A DNA stretch of 64,000 nt from Nitrosomonas sp. (lineage in GTDB: Bacteria > Pseudomonadota > Gammaproteobacteria > Burkholderiales > Nitrosomonadaceae): positions 1 to 64,000 of the forward strand of contig NZ_JADZAJ010000015.1 in the NCBI RefSeq assembly GCF_020852615.1, read 5' to 3'. The first letter of the stretch is position 1. Each line of letters opens with the position of its first letter. The position numbers and the translations under genes are program-made. This document shows, in pieces, positions 9,928 to 20,850 of this stretch. The notes under the pieces are model-generated. The model was not told the origin of the DNA, did not search any database, and saw nothing but the letters and a program-made list of their open reading frames with translations.

Positions 9928-12900
9928 CTACTCCCGCACGCTTTCCCACAGTTTTTGCAGGCGTTTTTCTGATACGGGCATGGGGGTTTTCAGTTCCTGG
10001 CTGAACAGGGAGATGCGCAGTTCTTCGATTTGCCAGCGGAATGTTTCCAGATTGGGGTCGGTTATTCCTGCCTGGCGGTGTTTGTGCAGGCGCTGTTCGT
10101 ACTGTTTCCACAGTGTGGTGACAATCTTTGCCTGTTCCTGATCGCGTGCCGGATTCTTGCTGTATTTATCGAGGCGCAACAACATGCCTTTGAGGTAACG
10201 CGGAATATGTTGCAGATATTGCCAGCGGGTTGTATTCAGGAACCCCGGATAAATCAGGTGGTGCAACTGTTCTTCCAGATCTTTTTTCAGGGATACGGCT
10301 GATTTATCCATAACCGATAATCGTTTATTCAGTTCCTGCCAGGATTGAGCAATGGCGTGAATCAGTCCGGCCATTTCCTGTGAAACAGTTCCCAGGCGGT
10401 TTCGCGCTCGAGTTATCTGGGTGGTAAATGCCGCCTCATTACGCGGCAGCGGATCATCGCCAATCAGCACCAGATCAATGATGGCCGAGCGTATGTCTTC
10501 CCTCAACCTGTCTTTTTCAATCAGGCTGTTCATCAGCAGGATCGCTTTCTGATCGATCGGCAGACTCTTCTCCAGCTGTTTGATCTGATCCTTGAGTGCA
10601 AAGCATAGCAATCGCCGCACACCCTCCCGCATACTGCGCTGTGCGCCTTCCTGCGTATCAAATATGCGAATAGCGACACTTTGTTCCTGATTGACCAGCG
10701 CCGGGTAACCGGTGAGCTGCTTGCCTGCACGATTGAAATCAGTTTTCAGCGGTAATTCATCAAAATCCCATTGTGTAATGCCATCACGCTCGATTGAATC
10801 AGATTCTGCACCTGCACCATGAGTGAATACCTGCTGCGCTGTCTGGCCGAACTGTGCTTTCAGTTCAGCCAGATCATGCCCCATGCCCAGTATCGCTCCG
10901 GCATCATCAACCACTTTCATATTTATTTGCAGATGTGCCGGCAGCAGCCTGCTGTCCCAGGTATCCAGCGGGACCCTGATCCCGGTTTCATGGCGAATAA
11001 ATGCGGCAAGGGATTCAGTAAGTAACGCTGTCTGATCCGGGCAGGTATCCAGCCATTCCAGAAACCGGGTAATAAACTGAGGAACTGGAATAGCGTGACG
11101 ACGTACCGGCTTGGGCAGCATTTTTACCAGCCAGGTGATTTTTTCACGAACAAGCCCCGGCACCAGCCGGTCGAAGTGAAACGGTATGATCTGGTTAAGC
11201 AGCGGCAGCGGTATGGTAACAGTGACACCATCCAGCGGATGGCCGGGATCAAAACGGTAGCTCAGGGGCAAAACATGGTCCGCGATTGTTAATGTTTCGG
11301 GAAACTGCTCAATCGCTGCCATATCCGCTGCCTGACGCATCAGCATTTCCCGAGTCAGATATAAAAGTTTCGGCTCAGTTTGCTCCGCCTGTTTGCGCCA
11401 TTTCTCAAATGCAGCGCCGCTGTAGATATTTGCAGGAATACGTGCTGCGTAAAACTCGAAAATCTGCTGCTCGTCTACCAGAATATCCTGCCGCCGGATC
11501 TTGCTTTCCAGTTCGCGGATTTCATCGACCAGTTGCCGGTTATGCCGCAGAAAAGGCGCATCACTCTCGTACTCCCCTGCCACTAGCGCTTCACGAATAA
11601 AAATCTCATGCGCATGAACAGGGTCAATCGGGCCATACGCGACACGCCGTTTAGGAACAATAGTCAGGCCATACAGGGTAACCCGTTCAAACACAACAGC
11701 CTGGGCACGCTGTTTTTCCCAGTGCGGATCAAAATAGTGCTTTTTGCACAATTTACCGGCGGTCCTTTCCAGCCAGGCAGGATCAATGGCCGCTGCGCAA
11801 CGCGCATACAGCCTGGTGGTTTCGGTAAGTTCCGCCGCAACAATCCATTTTGGCTGTTTTTTTCTCAGGGATGAGCCCGGGAAAATAGAGAACCTGATCG
11901 CACGCGCACCCTCGTACGTGCCCTTTTCATCCGATTTAAAACCGATATTGCCCAGCAGACCGGACAACAATGCACGATGAATTTCATCATAACCGGCAGC
12001 AACCTGATTGGGGCGTAACCCCATTTCACTGATCAGTGTATGTAACTGGCCGTGGATCTCGCGCCATTCCCGCATTCTGCGATGGGAAATAAAATTTTTC
12101 TGGCATTGTTCGATCAGTTTTTTATTGGATTTTTTATGTTTGAGCAGCTCATTATAAAAGTCCCACAGTTTGAGATAGCTGATGAAATCGGAGCGATCAT
12201 CGCGGAACAGCTGGTGCGCCTGGTCAGCGGCCTGCTGATGTTCAAACGGCCGGTCACGCGGATCCTGCAGGGTAAGCGCAGAGGCGATAATCAGCACTTC
12301 ACTCAGGCAGTTTTCCTGTTTGGCGGCAATAATCATGCGCGCAATCTTGGGATCAGTTGGAAATCTGGCCAGTTGAAAGCCAATTTGTGTCAATCCTTTC
12401 TGTTCATCGAGTGCACCCAGCTCTGATAGCAGCTGATAACCATCAGCAATCATGCGCGGCGCAGGTGGCTGGATGAACGGAAACTGTTCCACATCTCCGA
12501 TCTTCAGTGATTTCATGCGCAGGATGACAGCAGCCAGTGAGGAACGCAGGATTTCCGGATCGGTATATTCCGAGCGGGCAGAAAAATCCTCTGCCGAGTA
12601 CAAACGGAAACAAATTCCGTTCATTACCCGACCACAGCGCCCGGCTCGCTGATTAGCTGAAGCCTGGGAAATTTTTTCAATCAGCAGCTGTTCCACTTTG
12701 TTGCGATAGCTGTAACGATTGATACGGGCCAGCCCGGTATCAATCACATAGCGGATACCGGGAACCGTCAGCGAAGTCTCGGCCACATTGGTTGCCAGCA
12801 CAATTCTTCTCTGCTGACCGGGACTGAAGATACGCGCCTGTTCGGTATGAGACAGCCGGGCAAATAAAGGCAGAATTTCCATGCCAGCTTTACCGTCCGG

Positions 12901-13737
12901 ACCGGAAAAAGTGTGTTTGCGCAAGATTTCGGCAGTTTCCCGTATTTCCCGCTCACCCGGCAGGAACACCAGCATATCGCCCTCGCCCATGCACATGGCT
13001 TCATCAACTGCGCCAAGAATAGCCTGGGATAAATCGCGATCCTCTCCCCTATCCTGCTCACTGAACGGCCGGTAATGAATCTCTACCGGATACAGCCTGC
13101 CGGATACCTCAATGACAGGGGCATCATTGAAATGAGAGGCAAATCGTTGAGCGTCAATGGTGGCAGAAGTGATGATCAGCTTCAGGTCCGGGCGGCGCGG
13201 CAGCAGCTGCTTGAGGTAGCCGAGCAGGAAATCGATATTCAGGCTGCGCTCATGTGCTTCATCAATAATGATGGTTCGATAGGCACGCAGCAGTGGATCC
13301 TGCTGCGTTTCCGCCAGCAGGATGCCATCGGTCATCAGTTTAATGCGGGTATCAGGGTGAGTCTGATCGGAAAACCGTACCTTATAGCCCACCAGCTGCC
13401 CGATGGAGCTGTTCAGTTCAGTAGCAATGCGTGCAGCAACGGTTCGGGCGGCAATGCGCCGGGGCTGGGTGTGACCAATCAGTTTTTTGGTTCCCAGCCC
13501 TAATTCCAGGCAGATTTTAGGTAACTGTGTTGTCTTTCCGGAACCGGTCTCACCACAGATAATGACCGTTTGGTGTTGCCGGACCGCATGCGCGATTTCT
13601 TCACGCCGCGCGACAACCGGTAATTCTTCCGGGTAGGTGATGCGAGGAATGGGTTGGGGGTGATGTGCCAAAAAACTATTTGCTGACGATGACCTTTTCT
13701 TTCTGGGTGCTGAGCGTTCCCTGTTCAATAATGGCAA
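9928..13737 (-). CDS. hrpA: ATP-dependent RNA helicase HrpA
   Basis: GETGSGKTTQLPKICLELG, DEAHERSLNIDFLLGYLK, QRAGRCGR; 1269 aa. Exact start uncertain (possibly a TTG downstream, because the ORF overlaps the next gene). Confidence 0.95.
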   Translation of the reverse strand: MPLLNRERSAPRKKRSSSANSFLAHHPQPIPRITYPEELPVVARREEIAHAVRQHQTVIICGETGSGKTTQLPKICLELGLGTKKLIGHTQPRRIAARTVAARIATELNSSIGQLVGYKVRFSDQTHPDTRIKLMTDGILLAETQQDPLLRAYRTIIIDEAHERSLNIDFLLGYLKQLLPRRPDLKLIITSATIDAQRFASHFNDAPVIEVSGRLYPVEIHYRPFSEQDRGEDRDLSQAILGAVDEAMCMGEGDMLVFLPGEREIRETAEILRKHTFSGPDGKAGMEILPLFARLSHTEQARIFSPGQQRRIVLATNVAETSLTVPGIRYVIDTGLARINRYSYRNKVEQLLIEKISQASANQRAGRCGRVMNGICFRLYSAEDFSARSEYTDPEILRSSLAAVILRMKSLKIGDVEQFPFIQPPAPRMIADGYQLLSELGALDEQKGLTQIGFQLARFPTDPKIARMIIAAKQENCLSEVLIIASALTLQDPRDRPFEHQQAADQAHQLFRDDRSDFISYLKLWDFYNELLKHKKSNKKLIEQCQKNFISHRRMREWREIHGQLHTLISEMGLRPNQVAAGYDEIHRALLSGLLGNIGFKSDEKGTYEGARAIRFSIFPGSSLRKKQPKWIVAAELTETTRLYARCAAAIDPAWLERTAGKLCKKHYFDPHWEKQRAQAVVFERVTLYGLTIVPKRRVAYGPIDPVHAHEIFIREALVAGEYESDAPFLRHNRQLVDEIRELESKIRRQDILVDEQQIFEFYAARIPANIYSGAAFEKWRKQAEQTEPKLLYLTREMLMRQAADMAAIEQFPETLTIADHVLPLSYRFDPGHPLDGVTVTIPLPLLNQIIPFHFDRLVPGLVREKITWLVKMLPKPVRRHAIPVPQFITRFLEWLDTCPDQTALLTESLAAFIRHETGIRVPLDTWDSRLLPAHLQINMKVVDDAGAILGMGHDLAELKAQFGQTAQQVFTHGAGAESDSIERDGITQWDFDELPLKTDFNRAGKQLTGYPALVNQEQSVAIRIFDTQEGAQRSMREGVRRLLCFALKDQIKQLEKSLPIDQKAILLMNSLIEKDRLREDIRSAIIDLVLIGDDPLPRNEAAFTTQITRARNRLGTVSQEMAGLIHAIAQSWQELNKRLSVMDKSAVSLKKDLEEQLHHLIYPGFLNTTRWQYLQHIPRYLKGMLLRLDKYSKNPARDQEQAKIVTTLWKQYEQRLHKHRQAGITDPNLETFRWQIEELRISLFSQELKTPMPVSEKRLQKLWESVRE

Positions 13738-14155
13738 CCGTCAGTCTGGAAACAGCCACACGCTTGCCGGTAGCTTCTTCAGTAATGTCCGTCTGCCAGA
13801 CCTGGGTGCGTTTACCGACATGCAGCGGCGTACATACACCGATGACATTTCCTCTGGTAACTGCCCGGATATGATTGGCATTGATTTCGATACCAACAGC
13901 CCGATACTGCTCGGGATCAATTGTCATCCAGGCAGATACGCTGCCCAGTGTTTCTGACAGCACGCAACTGGCGCCTCCATGCAGTATGCCAAAAGGCTGG
14001 GTGGTGCGATGATCGACCGGCATGCCGGCTTTGAGAAAATCAGGGCCGATTTCCATAAAACGGATACCGATATGTACACCCATATTAGCGTTACGCAGCC
14101 CTTCCAGATAATCAATGGTGTAATTCTTGAACCAGATTGCTTGATGAGAAATCAT
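13676..14155 (-). CDS. Hotdog-fold thioesterase (PaaI/EntH type)
   Basis: HRTTQPFGILHGGASCVLSETLGSVSAWMTIDPEQYRAVGIEINANHIRA. Confidence 0.9.
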   Translation of the reverse strand: MISHQAIWFKNYTIDYLEGLRNANMGVHIGIRFMEIGPDFLKAGMPVDHRTTQPFGILHGGASCVLSETLGSVSAWMTIDPEQYRAVGIEINANHIRAVTRGNVIGVCTPLHVGKRTQVWQTDITEEATGKRVAVSRLTVAIIEQGTLSTQKEKVIVSK

Positions 14156-14181
14156 GTTATCTCCGCGTATTCGACAGATAT

Positions 14182-15291
14182 TCAGGAAAGCGCTGTAGAA
14201 CGGTCGACAGCCAGTGCCGGTTCATCCCCATGCAGGTTTCTGCGTTTATCCACGGCTTCAGCCAGCTCAGACAACACCTGCCGGGTAGTCTCAAAGTCGA
14301 TGCAGCCATCCGTAATACTCTGCCCGTAAACCAGATCTTTGAGCTGCTTTCCATCCACATTCTGCCTGCCCGCCACCAGATGACTTTCAAGCATCACACC
14401 ACAGATTGAACGGTTTCCTGCTGCTATCTGCTGTGCCACATTGGCTGCCACTTCCGGCTGGCGCCGATAATCCTTGTGGCTGTTGGCGTGGCTGCAATCA
14501 ATCATCAGGTAGGGAGGTAACTTTGCTTTTAACAGGGCATCAACCGCTGAGGCTACACTTTCTGCATCGTAGTTCGGTGATCTTCCACCGCGCAGGATGA
14601 TGTGGCAATCCTCATTCCCTTTGGTTGAGAAAATGGCAGTACGTCCCTCTTTGGTCACAGACAGAAAATTATGCGGGCGTGATGCTGCGCCAATCGCGTC
14701 GATTGCAATATTCAGATTGCCATATGTGCCATTTTTGAAACCCACCGGGCAGGAAACCCCGGATGCCAGCTCGCGGTGCCCCTGGCTTTCTGTTGTGCGA
14801 GCTCCGATAGCCGCCCAGCTAATGAGATCAGCCACATATTGCGGACTGATCAGATCGAGAAATTCGGTAGCAGCAGGCACACCCTGGTTACCCAGCTCCA
14901 GCAGCAAACCACGTGCCAGCCGTAATCCTTTATTGATGCGGAAGCTGTCATCCAGATCCGGATCATTGATCAGGCCCTTCCAGCCCACTGTCGTGCGCGG
15001 TTTTTCAAAATAAACCCGCATGATGATGTGCAACTGGTTTTTAAGCTCCCTGCGCAGATGATTCAGGCGGGATGCATATTCCAGCGCTGCATCCACATCA
15101 TGAATCGAGCATGGGCCGCATATAACCAGCAGCCTGTCATCCTCACCTCGCACAATATTGTGACATTCCTGCCGGGCGGCAAATACGGTTTCTGCCGCCT
15201 TCTCAGTCAGGGAAAGTTCACGACGCAGCTCTACCGGCGCAGTCAGCTCGCGCACGCCGATAATGCGCAGATCGTCGGTTTGATGTTTCAC
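14182..15291 (-). CDS. aroG: 3-deoxy-7-phosphoheptulonate (DAHP) synthase, class I
   Basis: LLVICGPCSIHDVDAALEYA, MRVYFEKPRTTVGWKGLINDP, MIDCSHANSHKDY. GTG start. Confidence 0.95.
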   Translation of the reverse strand: MKHQTDDLRIIGVRELTAPVELRRELSLTEKAAETVFAARQECHNIVRGEDDRLLVICGPCSIHDVDAALEYASRLNHLRRELKNQLHIIMRVYFEKPRTTVGWKGLINDPDLDDSFRINKGLRLARGLLLELGNQGVPAATEFLDLISPQYVADLISWAAIGARTTESQGHRELASGVSCPVGFKNGTYGNLNIAIDAIGAASRPHNFLSVTKEGRTAIFSTKGNEDCHIILRGGRSPNYDAESVASAVDALLKAKLPPYLMIDCSHANSHKDYRRQPEVAANVAQQIAAGNRSICGVMLESHLVAGRQNVDGKQLKDLVYGQSITDGCIDFETTRQVLSELAEAVDKRRNLHGDEPALAVDRSTALS

Positions 15292-15422
15292 AGATAATTC
15301 CTTGATGATTATTTCTTTTTACTTTTCCGGGTCGTGCCGGAAATACGGATTACCCGGTTTCGTGTTACGCAACCCGGTCTTTTTAAGGGCCGTATTTTAC
15401 TGCGATGTCCCGGTAGCTGCCA

Positions 15423-17090
15423 TTATTCTTGCAGCGAGGCCAGATGACTGGCCACATCTTCCTTGCTGAAACCGATGGCGCTGGCAATACGATCAGCATG
15501 ACTGATACGGGATACGCCAGGAATCAGGCGATGAGTCGGCTTTTCGGAAAGGAATTCAACCTGCAGATAATCTCCGATATTTTCCTGCTGTAAACGTTCG
15601 CACAGCTCATGATTATGGGTAACCAGGATAGTGGTGGCGCCAAGCTGATGAAATCCTTTCAGTACATATTCCGACAATGTCATTTTTTCTTCGAATGTGG
15701 TGCCTTCTGCCAGTTCATCCAGTACCACCAGAGAACGTGGCGTGGAATTGAAGAAGATTTCGCGTGTCTGTTTCAATTCATGTGCAAAACGCCCCATTCC
15801 CTCTTCCAGCTGACCGGGATCCGGCACCTGATAGAAAATATGTTCAGCAGGAACAACTCGCGCCCGGGCAGCGGGAATATAAGCACCAGCCTGGGCCAGT
15901 AACTGAATCTGCACGATTGTTTTGCAATAGGCGGTTTTCCCGCCGCTGTTCGGCCCTGTTACGATCAGCAGGCGCTTATGATTATCCAGCATGATGTCAT
16001 TTGGCACATAGTCCGGGCGAGCTTTTATCAGCAGGGGATTTCTGGCACCGGCCACCACCAGCGTATGGCGCGTATCTGCAGCTATTTCCGGCAGGGTGGC
16101 ATCTCCGGGGATCGAACGCGCATGGCGGTACAGTGCCAGCAGTTCATCAATCATCCCCATGGCTTCAATTGCCCTGGCCAGCTCCGGGCTTTGCCGGAAC
16201 AGTCTTTGCAGCGGGTAGATTACCGAGTCACGATCCGATGCACTCACTGCCTGCAGAATAATGGGGATGATCGGTATCACCAGTATCAGAATCCCGTAAC
16301 CAACATAACTGGCACCGAGTTCGGTCAGTGTACTCTGGAAAAAGAACAGCAGGCCGGCCATAAATGCCAGAAACAAACTGATAAACGGCCATTTGAACAT
16401 GGAAGGACGGAAACGCAACATGGGCAGCCGCGGTTTTTCCTCTTTGGTCAGAAATTTTCCTTCCGAAACATAAATAGGCCCGTGCATCAGCGCATAAATA
16501 CGTGTCTGTGCAAAATCACGCAAGGTATGTACCAATGTGCGCAGATAGCTGCTTTTGGGTGCGGGAAGTGCTTCAGCCTGTTCTACCAGATCCACGACAA
16601 AGCCGGTACCGTCAATAAACTGGCGATAGCCGTAACCCCCAAATTCCATCCGGTCCTTACCGGTTTTCTCTCTGGGATCATCGGTTGTTAGCCCGCCGGC
16701 AAATTCTCCATACAAAAAATGATGAAGCAAGGCCTCATCTTTTGCCATACCCTTAATGAATTTCTCAAGCGCACCCAGCAGCTCCGGATCGGATTCCAGC
16801 TCGCGCAGCGCTTCCTGTTTGCTTTGCAGCAAAGTTGTATCCGTTACAGGATGGGCCAATGATCGATAAAGTACCGACTGGCCTGTCAGTGTCTGTGCCT
16901 GATTAATTTCATCAAACAGTGCATCAGCCTCCACGGCAGCAAAAGTTTTAGCATCCAGCACGCCGTAATTATCAGCCGTGGGTCTGGTATCACGTACTCC
17001 GGAAGGATTTTTACCAGATGACAAAATAAAACTCCCGCGCCAGATCATAGTCGCCATATCCTGTGTTGTATCATCCATAGTTTGACTCAT
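15423..17090 (-). CDS. MutS-family ATPase domain protein
   Basis: LLIVTGPNSGGKTAYCKTIVQIQLLAQAGAYIPA and RSLVVLDELAEGTTFEEK; membrane-like segments (FISLFLAFMAGLLFFFQ) unlike canonical MutS. Confidence 0.85.
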   Translation of the reverse strand: MSQTMDDTTQDMATMIWRGSFILSSGKNPSGVRDTRPTADNYGVLDAKTFAAVEADALFDEINQAQTLTGQSVLYRSLAHPVTDTTLLQSKQEALRELESDPELLGALEKFIKGMAKDEALLHHFLYGEFAGGLTTDDPREKTGKDRMEFGGYGYRQFIDGTGFVVDLVEQAEALPAPKSSYLRTLVHTLRDFAQTRIYALMHGPIYVSEGKFLTKEEKPRLPMLRFRPSMFKWPFISLFLAFMAGLLFFFQSTLTELGASYVGYGILILVIPIIPIILQAVSASDRDSVIYPLQRLFRQSPELARAIEAMGMIDELLALYRHARSIPGDATLPEIAADTRHTLVVAGARNPLLIKARPDYVPNDIMLDNHKRLLIVTGPNSGGKTAYCKTIVQIQLLAQAGAYIPAARARVVPAEHIFYQVPDPGQLEEGMGRFAHELKQTREIFFNSTPRSLVVLDELAEGTTFEEKMTLSEYVLKGFHQLGATTILVTHNHELCERLQQENIGDYLQVEFLSEKPTHRLIPGVSRISHADRIASAIGFSKEDVASHLASLQE

Positions 17091-17230
17091 AACGGTTTAC
17101 AGTTAAATTCAGCATGCCCAACTTTAGCCGATTTTGTCACTTTATGCTGGATTGATCACGATAGAAACTATCATTGCGCCTTATTATCAAATACGGGCAA
17201 TCAGATTTTGCAGATGGCAATTTCATTACG

Positions 17231-17797
17231 ATGCGTAAATTTTTTAAAAAATATCTGCCTTCCCACGAGAGTATTCAGCAGAACCGTTTTGTGAATTTTT
17301 TTGGCACGCTGCTGTATCATCACAATCTTTGGCATTTACATCGCCGATCAGTCGCGGGCGGTGTAGCAGCCGGTCTGTTTGCCGGCCTTATTCCGGGGAG
17401 TAATCCGGTACAGTTCTTTTTTGCCACCCTGTTTTCCGTGATTTTCAAAGTCAATCTGCCCATTGCTGTTTTCGTAACGCTATACTCCAATCCTTTTACC
17501 ATCGTGCCGCTTTATCTTGCAGCTTACACGCTGGGCAGCTGGGCAACAGGCAGCAGAGCGGGCAGCTTCGATGATCTGCCGCCACTGGAATTAAGCCTGC
17601 TGGATAAGAAATTTTCAGAATGGCTGCCTGTACTGACAGATTACCTGACTACTTTTGGCAAGCCACTGATTATCGGATTGTTCCTGCTGGCGACATTGTT
17701 ATCCGTCATCGGTTATTTCACAGTACGAATCCTCTGGCGTTATTACGTGATTCACGCATGGCAAAAACGTGCCAGACGTAATCATTCCAACCAATAA
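17231..17797 (+). CDS. DUF2062 family membrane protein
   Basis: RRSVAGGVAAGLFAGLIPGSNPVQFFFATLFSVIFKVNLPIAVFVTLYSNPFT. Confidence 0.85.
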   Translation: MRKFFKKYLPSHESIQQNRFVNFFGTLLYHHNLWHLHRRSVAGGVAAGLFAGLIPGSNPVQFFFATLFSVIFKVNLPIAVFVTLYSNPFTIVPLYLAAYTLGSWATGSRAGSFDDLPPLELSLLDKKFSEWLPVLTDYLTTFGKPLIIGLFLLATLLSVIGYFTVRILWRYYVIHAWQKRARRNHSNQ

Positions 17798-17811
17798 TCT
17801 TTTTCTCCCTC

Positions 17812-18966
17812 ATGCCCAGATCACAACTATTGCTTCGTATAGCGGGTATTACACTGGTAGTTGCCGCAGCCGGATTTATCATTTGGCACCTGACCCGAAG
17901 CAAGCCCCGGGAAGTTGAGCTGGCAGCGGTCAGTCGTGGCATCGTTGAGGCTACCGTAGTGAATACCCGTGCCGGTACGATCAAGGCATGCCGGCGCGCC
18001 AAACTCTCCCCTCAAGCCGGGGGCCAGATCGTCAACCTGAAAATCAGAGAAGGCGATCGAGTCAAGGCAGGTCAGGTCTTGCTGGAATTATGGAATGCTG
18101 ATCTGCAGGCGCAGCACGATCTCTCCAGACAACAACTGGCTACTGCTGAAAGCCGGCAGCGTGAAACCTGCATCCTGGCGGGAAACGCGCAGCGTGAATC
18201 CATTCGTACCCAGCAGCTGGTTACCAGAGGATTCGTCAGTTCACAACGAGCTGATGATGCCGAGGCCACGGCAAGTGCCCAGCGGGCTGCCTGTGCCGCT
18301 ACTGCAGCCGAAGTAAAACGGGCACGTGCACAGATTGCAGTCAGTCAGGCCAATCTTGATCGAACGCGACTTATTGCTCCTTTTGACGGTGTTGTTGCAC
18401 AGATTACCGGTGAACTGGGTGAATATGTCACACCTTCCCCACCGGGAATTCCCACTCCACCGGCTGTGGATCTGATTGATGACTCCTGTCTTTATGTGAG
18501 CGCACCAATGGATGAGGTTGATACCCCTAAAATCCGGGTGGGACAAACTGCACGCATTACTCTGGATGCACTCCCCGGCCGGGTTTTCGATGGAAAAATA
18601 CGCCGGATTGCGCCTTATGTGACCGAGGTTGAGAAACAGGCACGTACTGTAGATGTGGAAGCAGAATTTACCAACCCCGAACAGGCCGCCCTGCTGGTCG
18701 GTTACAGTGCAGATGTCGAAGTAATCACGGATCACCGGGAAAATGTGCTGCGTGTCCCCACTCAGGTTATCCGTCAGAACAATAAAGTATGGGTACTGGG
18801 CCAGGATGACAGACTTGAAGAACGAACCCTGAAAACAGGACTGGCCAATTGGGTATATTCCGAGGTGCTTGAGGGATTATCAGAAGGCGATCAGGTTTTT
18901 CTGTCCGGTAATGACGGGGAAATTACAGCAGGTACTCGCGTCATACCCAAACCACATCAGCCATGA
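17812..18966 (+). CDS. Efflux RND/MacA-like periplasmic adaptor subunit
   Basis: N-terminal TM, KLSPQAGGQIVNLKIREGDRVKAGQVLLEL lipoyl-like motif, coiled-coil hairpin; followed by ABC genes. Confidence 0.92.
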   Translation: MPRSQLLLRIAGITLVVAAAGFIIWHLTRSKPREVELAAVSRGIVEATVVNTRAGTIKACRRAKLSPQAGGQIVNLKIREGDRVKAGQVLLELWNADLQAQHDLSRQQLATAESRQRETCILAGNAQRESIRTQQLVTRGFVSSQRADDAEATASAQRAACAATAAEVKRARAQIAVSQANLDRTRLIAPFDGVVAQITGELGEYVTPSPPGIPTPPAVDLIDDSCLYVSAPMDEVDTPKIRVGQTARITLDALPGRVFDGKIRRIAPYVTEVEKQARTVDVEAEFTNPEQAALLVGYSADVEVITDHRENVLRVPTQVIRQNNKVWVLGQDDRLEERTLKTGLANWVYSEVLEGLSEGDQVFLSGNDGEITAGTRVIPKPHQP

Positions 18967-19643
18967 TCCAGCTCTCCGGCATCACCCGTATTTTTCACAT
19001 GGGGGATCAGGCTATTCATGCACTTAATCACATTGATCTGATAGTCGAATCCGGTGAATACGTTTCTATCATGGGACCATCCGGATCGGGTAAATCGACC
19101 TTACTGAATGTAATCGGATTGCTCGATCGGCCTGATAGCGGGCATTACCTGCTGGATGGCAGGGATGTCACCGATCTGTCAGAAACTGAGCAGGCACAGG
19201 TACGCAGAGAAAAGATCGGTTTTGTATTTCAGTCCTTCCATCTGATTCCCAGGCTGACAGCAGCAGAAAACATTGAACTTCCTCTGATACTGACCGGCAT
19301 ATCGCCTGCAGAGCGTAAAGCACGCATTACGGAAACGCTGCAGGCATTCAATCTGAGTGATCGTGCACATCATCGTCCGGCCGAACTGTCCGGCGGACAA
19401 CGTCAGCGCGTAGCCATTGCCCGCGCCACTATTTTGCGTCCAACCGCTTTGCTGGCTGATGAACCTACCGGCAACCTGGACCATCGCATCGGTTCGGAAG
19501 TCATTACCCTGCTGGAAGCGCTGAATCAGACAGGAACCACACTCATTGTAGTGACGCATGATCGGGAGCTGGGGTTACGTGCCCGGCGCCGAATCGCCAT
19601 GCGAGATGGTCAAATTGAGGCTGACGAACTAGAACCGGCATGA
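18963..19643 (+). CDS. ABC transporter ATP-binding protein (MacB/LolD type)
   Basis: MGPSGSGKSTLLNVIGLLDRPDSG, LSGGQRQRVAIARA, LLADEPTGNLD. Confidence 0.97.
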   Translation: MIQLSGITRIFHMGDQAIHALNHIDLIVESGEYVSIMGPSGSGKSTLLNVIGLLDRPDSGHYLLDGRDVTDLSETEQAQVRREKIGFVFQSFHLIPRLTAAENIELPLILTGISPAERKARITETLQAFNLSDRAHHRPAELSGGQRQRVAIARATILRPTALLADEPTGNLDHRIGSEVITLLEALNQTGTTLIVVTHDRELGLRARRRIAMRDGQIEADELEPA

Positions 19644-20842
19644 AACTACAGGATATCCTGCTTTTTTCCCTCAAAACCCTCACCAGCCACTCTGTCCGTT
19701 CACTCCTGATCATGCTGGCCATGGCTTTGGGTGTGGCCGCAGTCATCATCCTGACGGCGCTGGGAGATGGTGCGCGCCAGTACGTCGTTAATGAATTTTC
19801 TTCAATCGGTACCAATCTGATTATTGTCCTGCCGGGCCGTGCCGAAACTGCCGGCAGCTTCCCCGGTGCTGTCATGGGGCAAACCCCGAGAGATTTGACA
19901 CTGGATGATGCTCACTGGGTGGGAAGATTGCCGCAAGTCAGCCGTTATGCCCCCCTGAATGTTGGAGTAGCCGAACTTTCCTCTGCCGGAAAACTGCGCG
20001 AAGTTACACTGATGGGAACTACAGTTGAAATTTTCCCGATTCGGCACATGAAGCTGGCCCAGGGTAATTTTCTTTCGAAAACGGGCGATAACAGTGCTCA
20101 GATTGTGCTGGGCGCTAAAATTGCACAGGAATTTTTCCCGGATGGCAATGCACTGGGGCAGCGTGTCCGCCTGGGCGACCGGCGTTTTCTGGTTACCGGT
20201 GTCATGGCCGTTCAAGGCGAATCCATGGGATATAATTCGGATGAACTGGTCATTATCCCGATCCAGCACGCCCAAACACTGCTCAATACCACTTCACTGT
20301 TTCGCCTGCTGGTCGAAACCCGTCATCACGACGAAATTGACAGTGTCAGGGAGGCAATACATCAAACCCTTATCCGGCGCCATGATGGCGAAGATGACGT
20401 GACTGTGATCGCTCATGATGCCGTGCTGGCCACATTTGAACGAATCCTGCGTGCACTGACACTGGGTGTTGCCGGCATTGCCGTCATCAGCCTTGCCGTT
20501 GCCGGCATTCTGGTCATGAATGTCATGCTGGTGTCCGTCAGCCAGCGCACAACAGAAATCGGTCTGCTTAAGGCAATTGGTACTCCGGCAGCAATCATTC
20601 GTCAGATTTTTCTGGCTGAGGCAGTCTGGCTTTCACTTACCGGTGCTTTAGCCGGGTTTGTGCTGGGCCAGGCAGGAAGCTGGCTGTTGCGCCTGATCTA
20701 CCCGCTGCTGCCCGCCTGGCCGCCACTCTGGGCCAATTTTGCCGGGATTGCCGTTGCCGTACTGTCCGGTATTCTTGCCGGATTACTGCCGGCGATCCGT
20801 GCAGCAAAGCTGGATCCGGTCACGGCACTTAGTAAACGTTAA
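19640..20842 (+). CDS. ABC transporter permease (FtsX/MacB family)
   Basis: N-terminal TM, periplasmic domain, then VSVSQRTTEIGLLKAIGTPAAIIRQIFLAEAVWLSLTG. Confidence 0.95.
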   Translation: MKLQDILLFSLKTLTSHSVRSLLIMLAMALGVAAVIILTALGDGARQYVVNEFSSIGTNLIIVLPGRAETAGSFPGAVMGQTPRDLTLDDAHWVGRLPQVSRYAPLNVGVAELSSAGKLREVTLMGTTVEIFPIRHMKLAQGNFLSKTGDNSAQIVLGAKIAQEFFPDGNALGQRVRLGDRRFLVTGVMAVQGESMGYNSDELVIIPIQHAQTLLNTTSLFRLLVETRHHDEIDSVREAIHQTLIRRHDGEDDVTVIAHDAVLATFERILRALTLGVAGIAVISLAVAGILVMNVMLVSVSQRTTEIGLLKAIGTPAAIIRQIFLAEAVWLSLTGALAGFVLGQAGSWLLRLIYPLLPAWPPLWANFAGIAVAVLSGILAGLLPAIRAAKLDPVTALSKR

Positions 20843-20850
20843 GCCTTGTA

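Noticed and set aside
15292-15422. Possible aromatic-amino-acid attenuator upstream of DAHP synthase
   Set aside because: GC-rich inverted repeats are present, but no leader ORF rich in Phe/Tyr/Trp was found.
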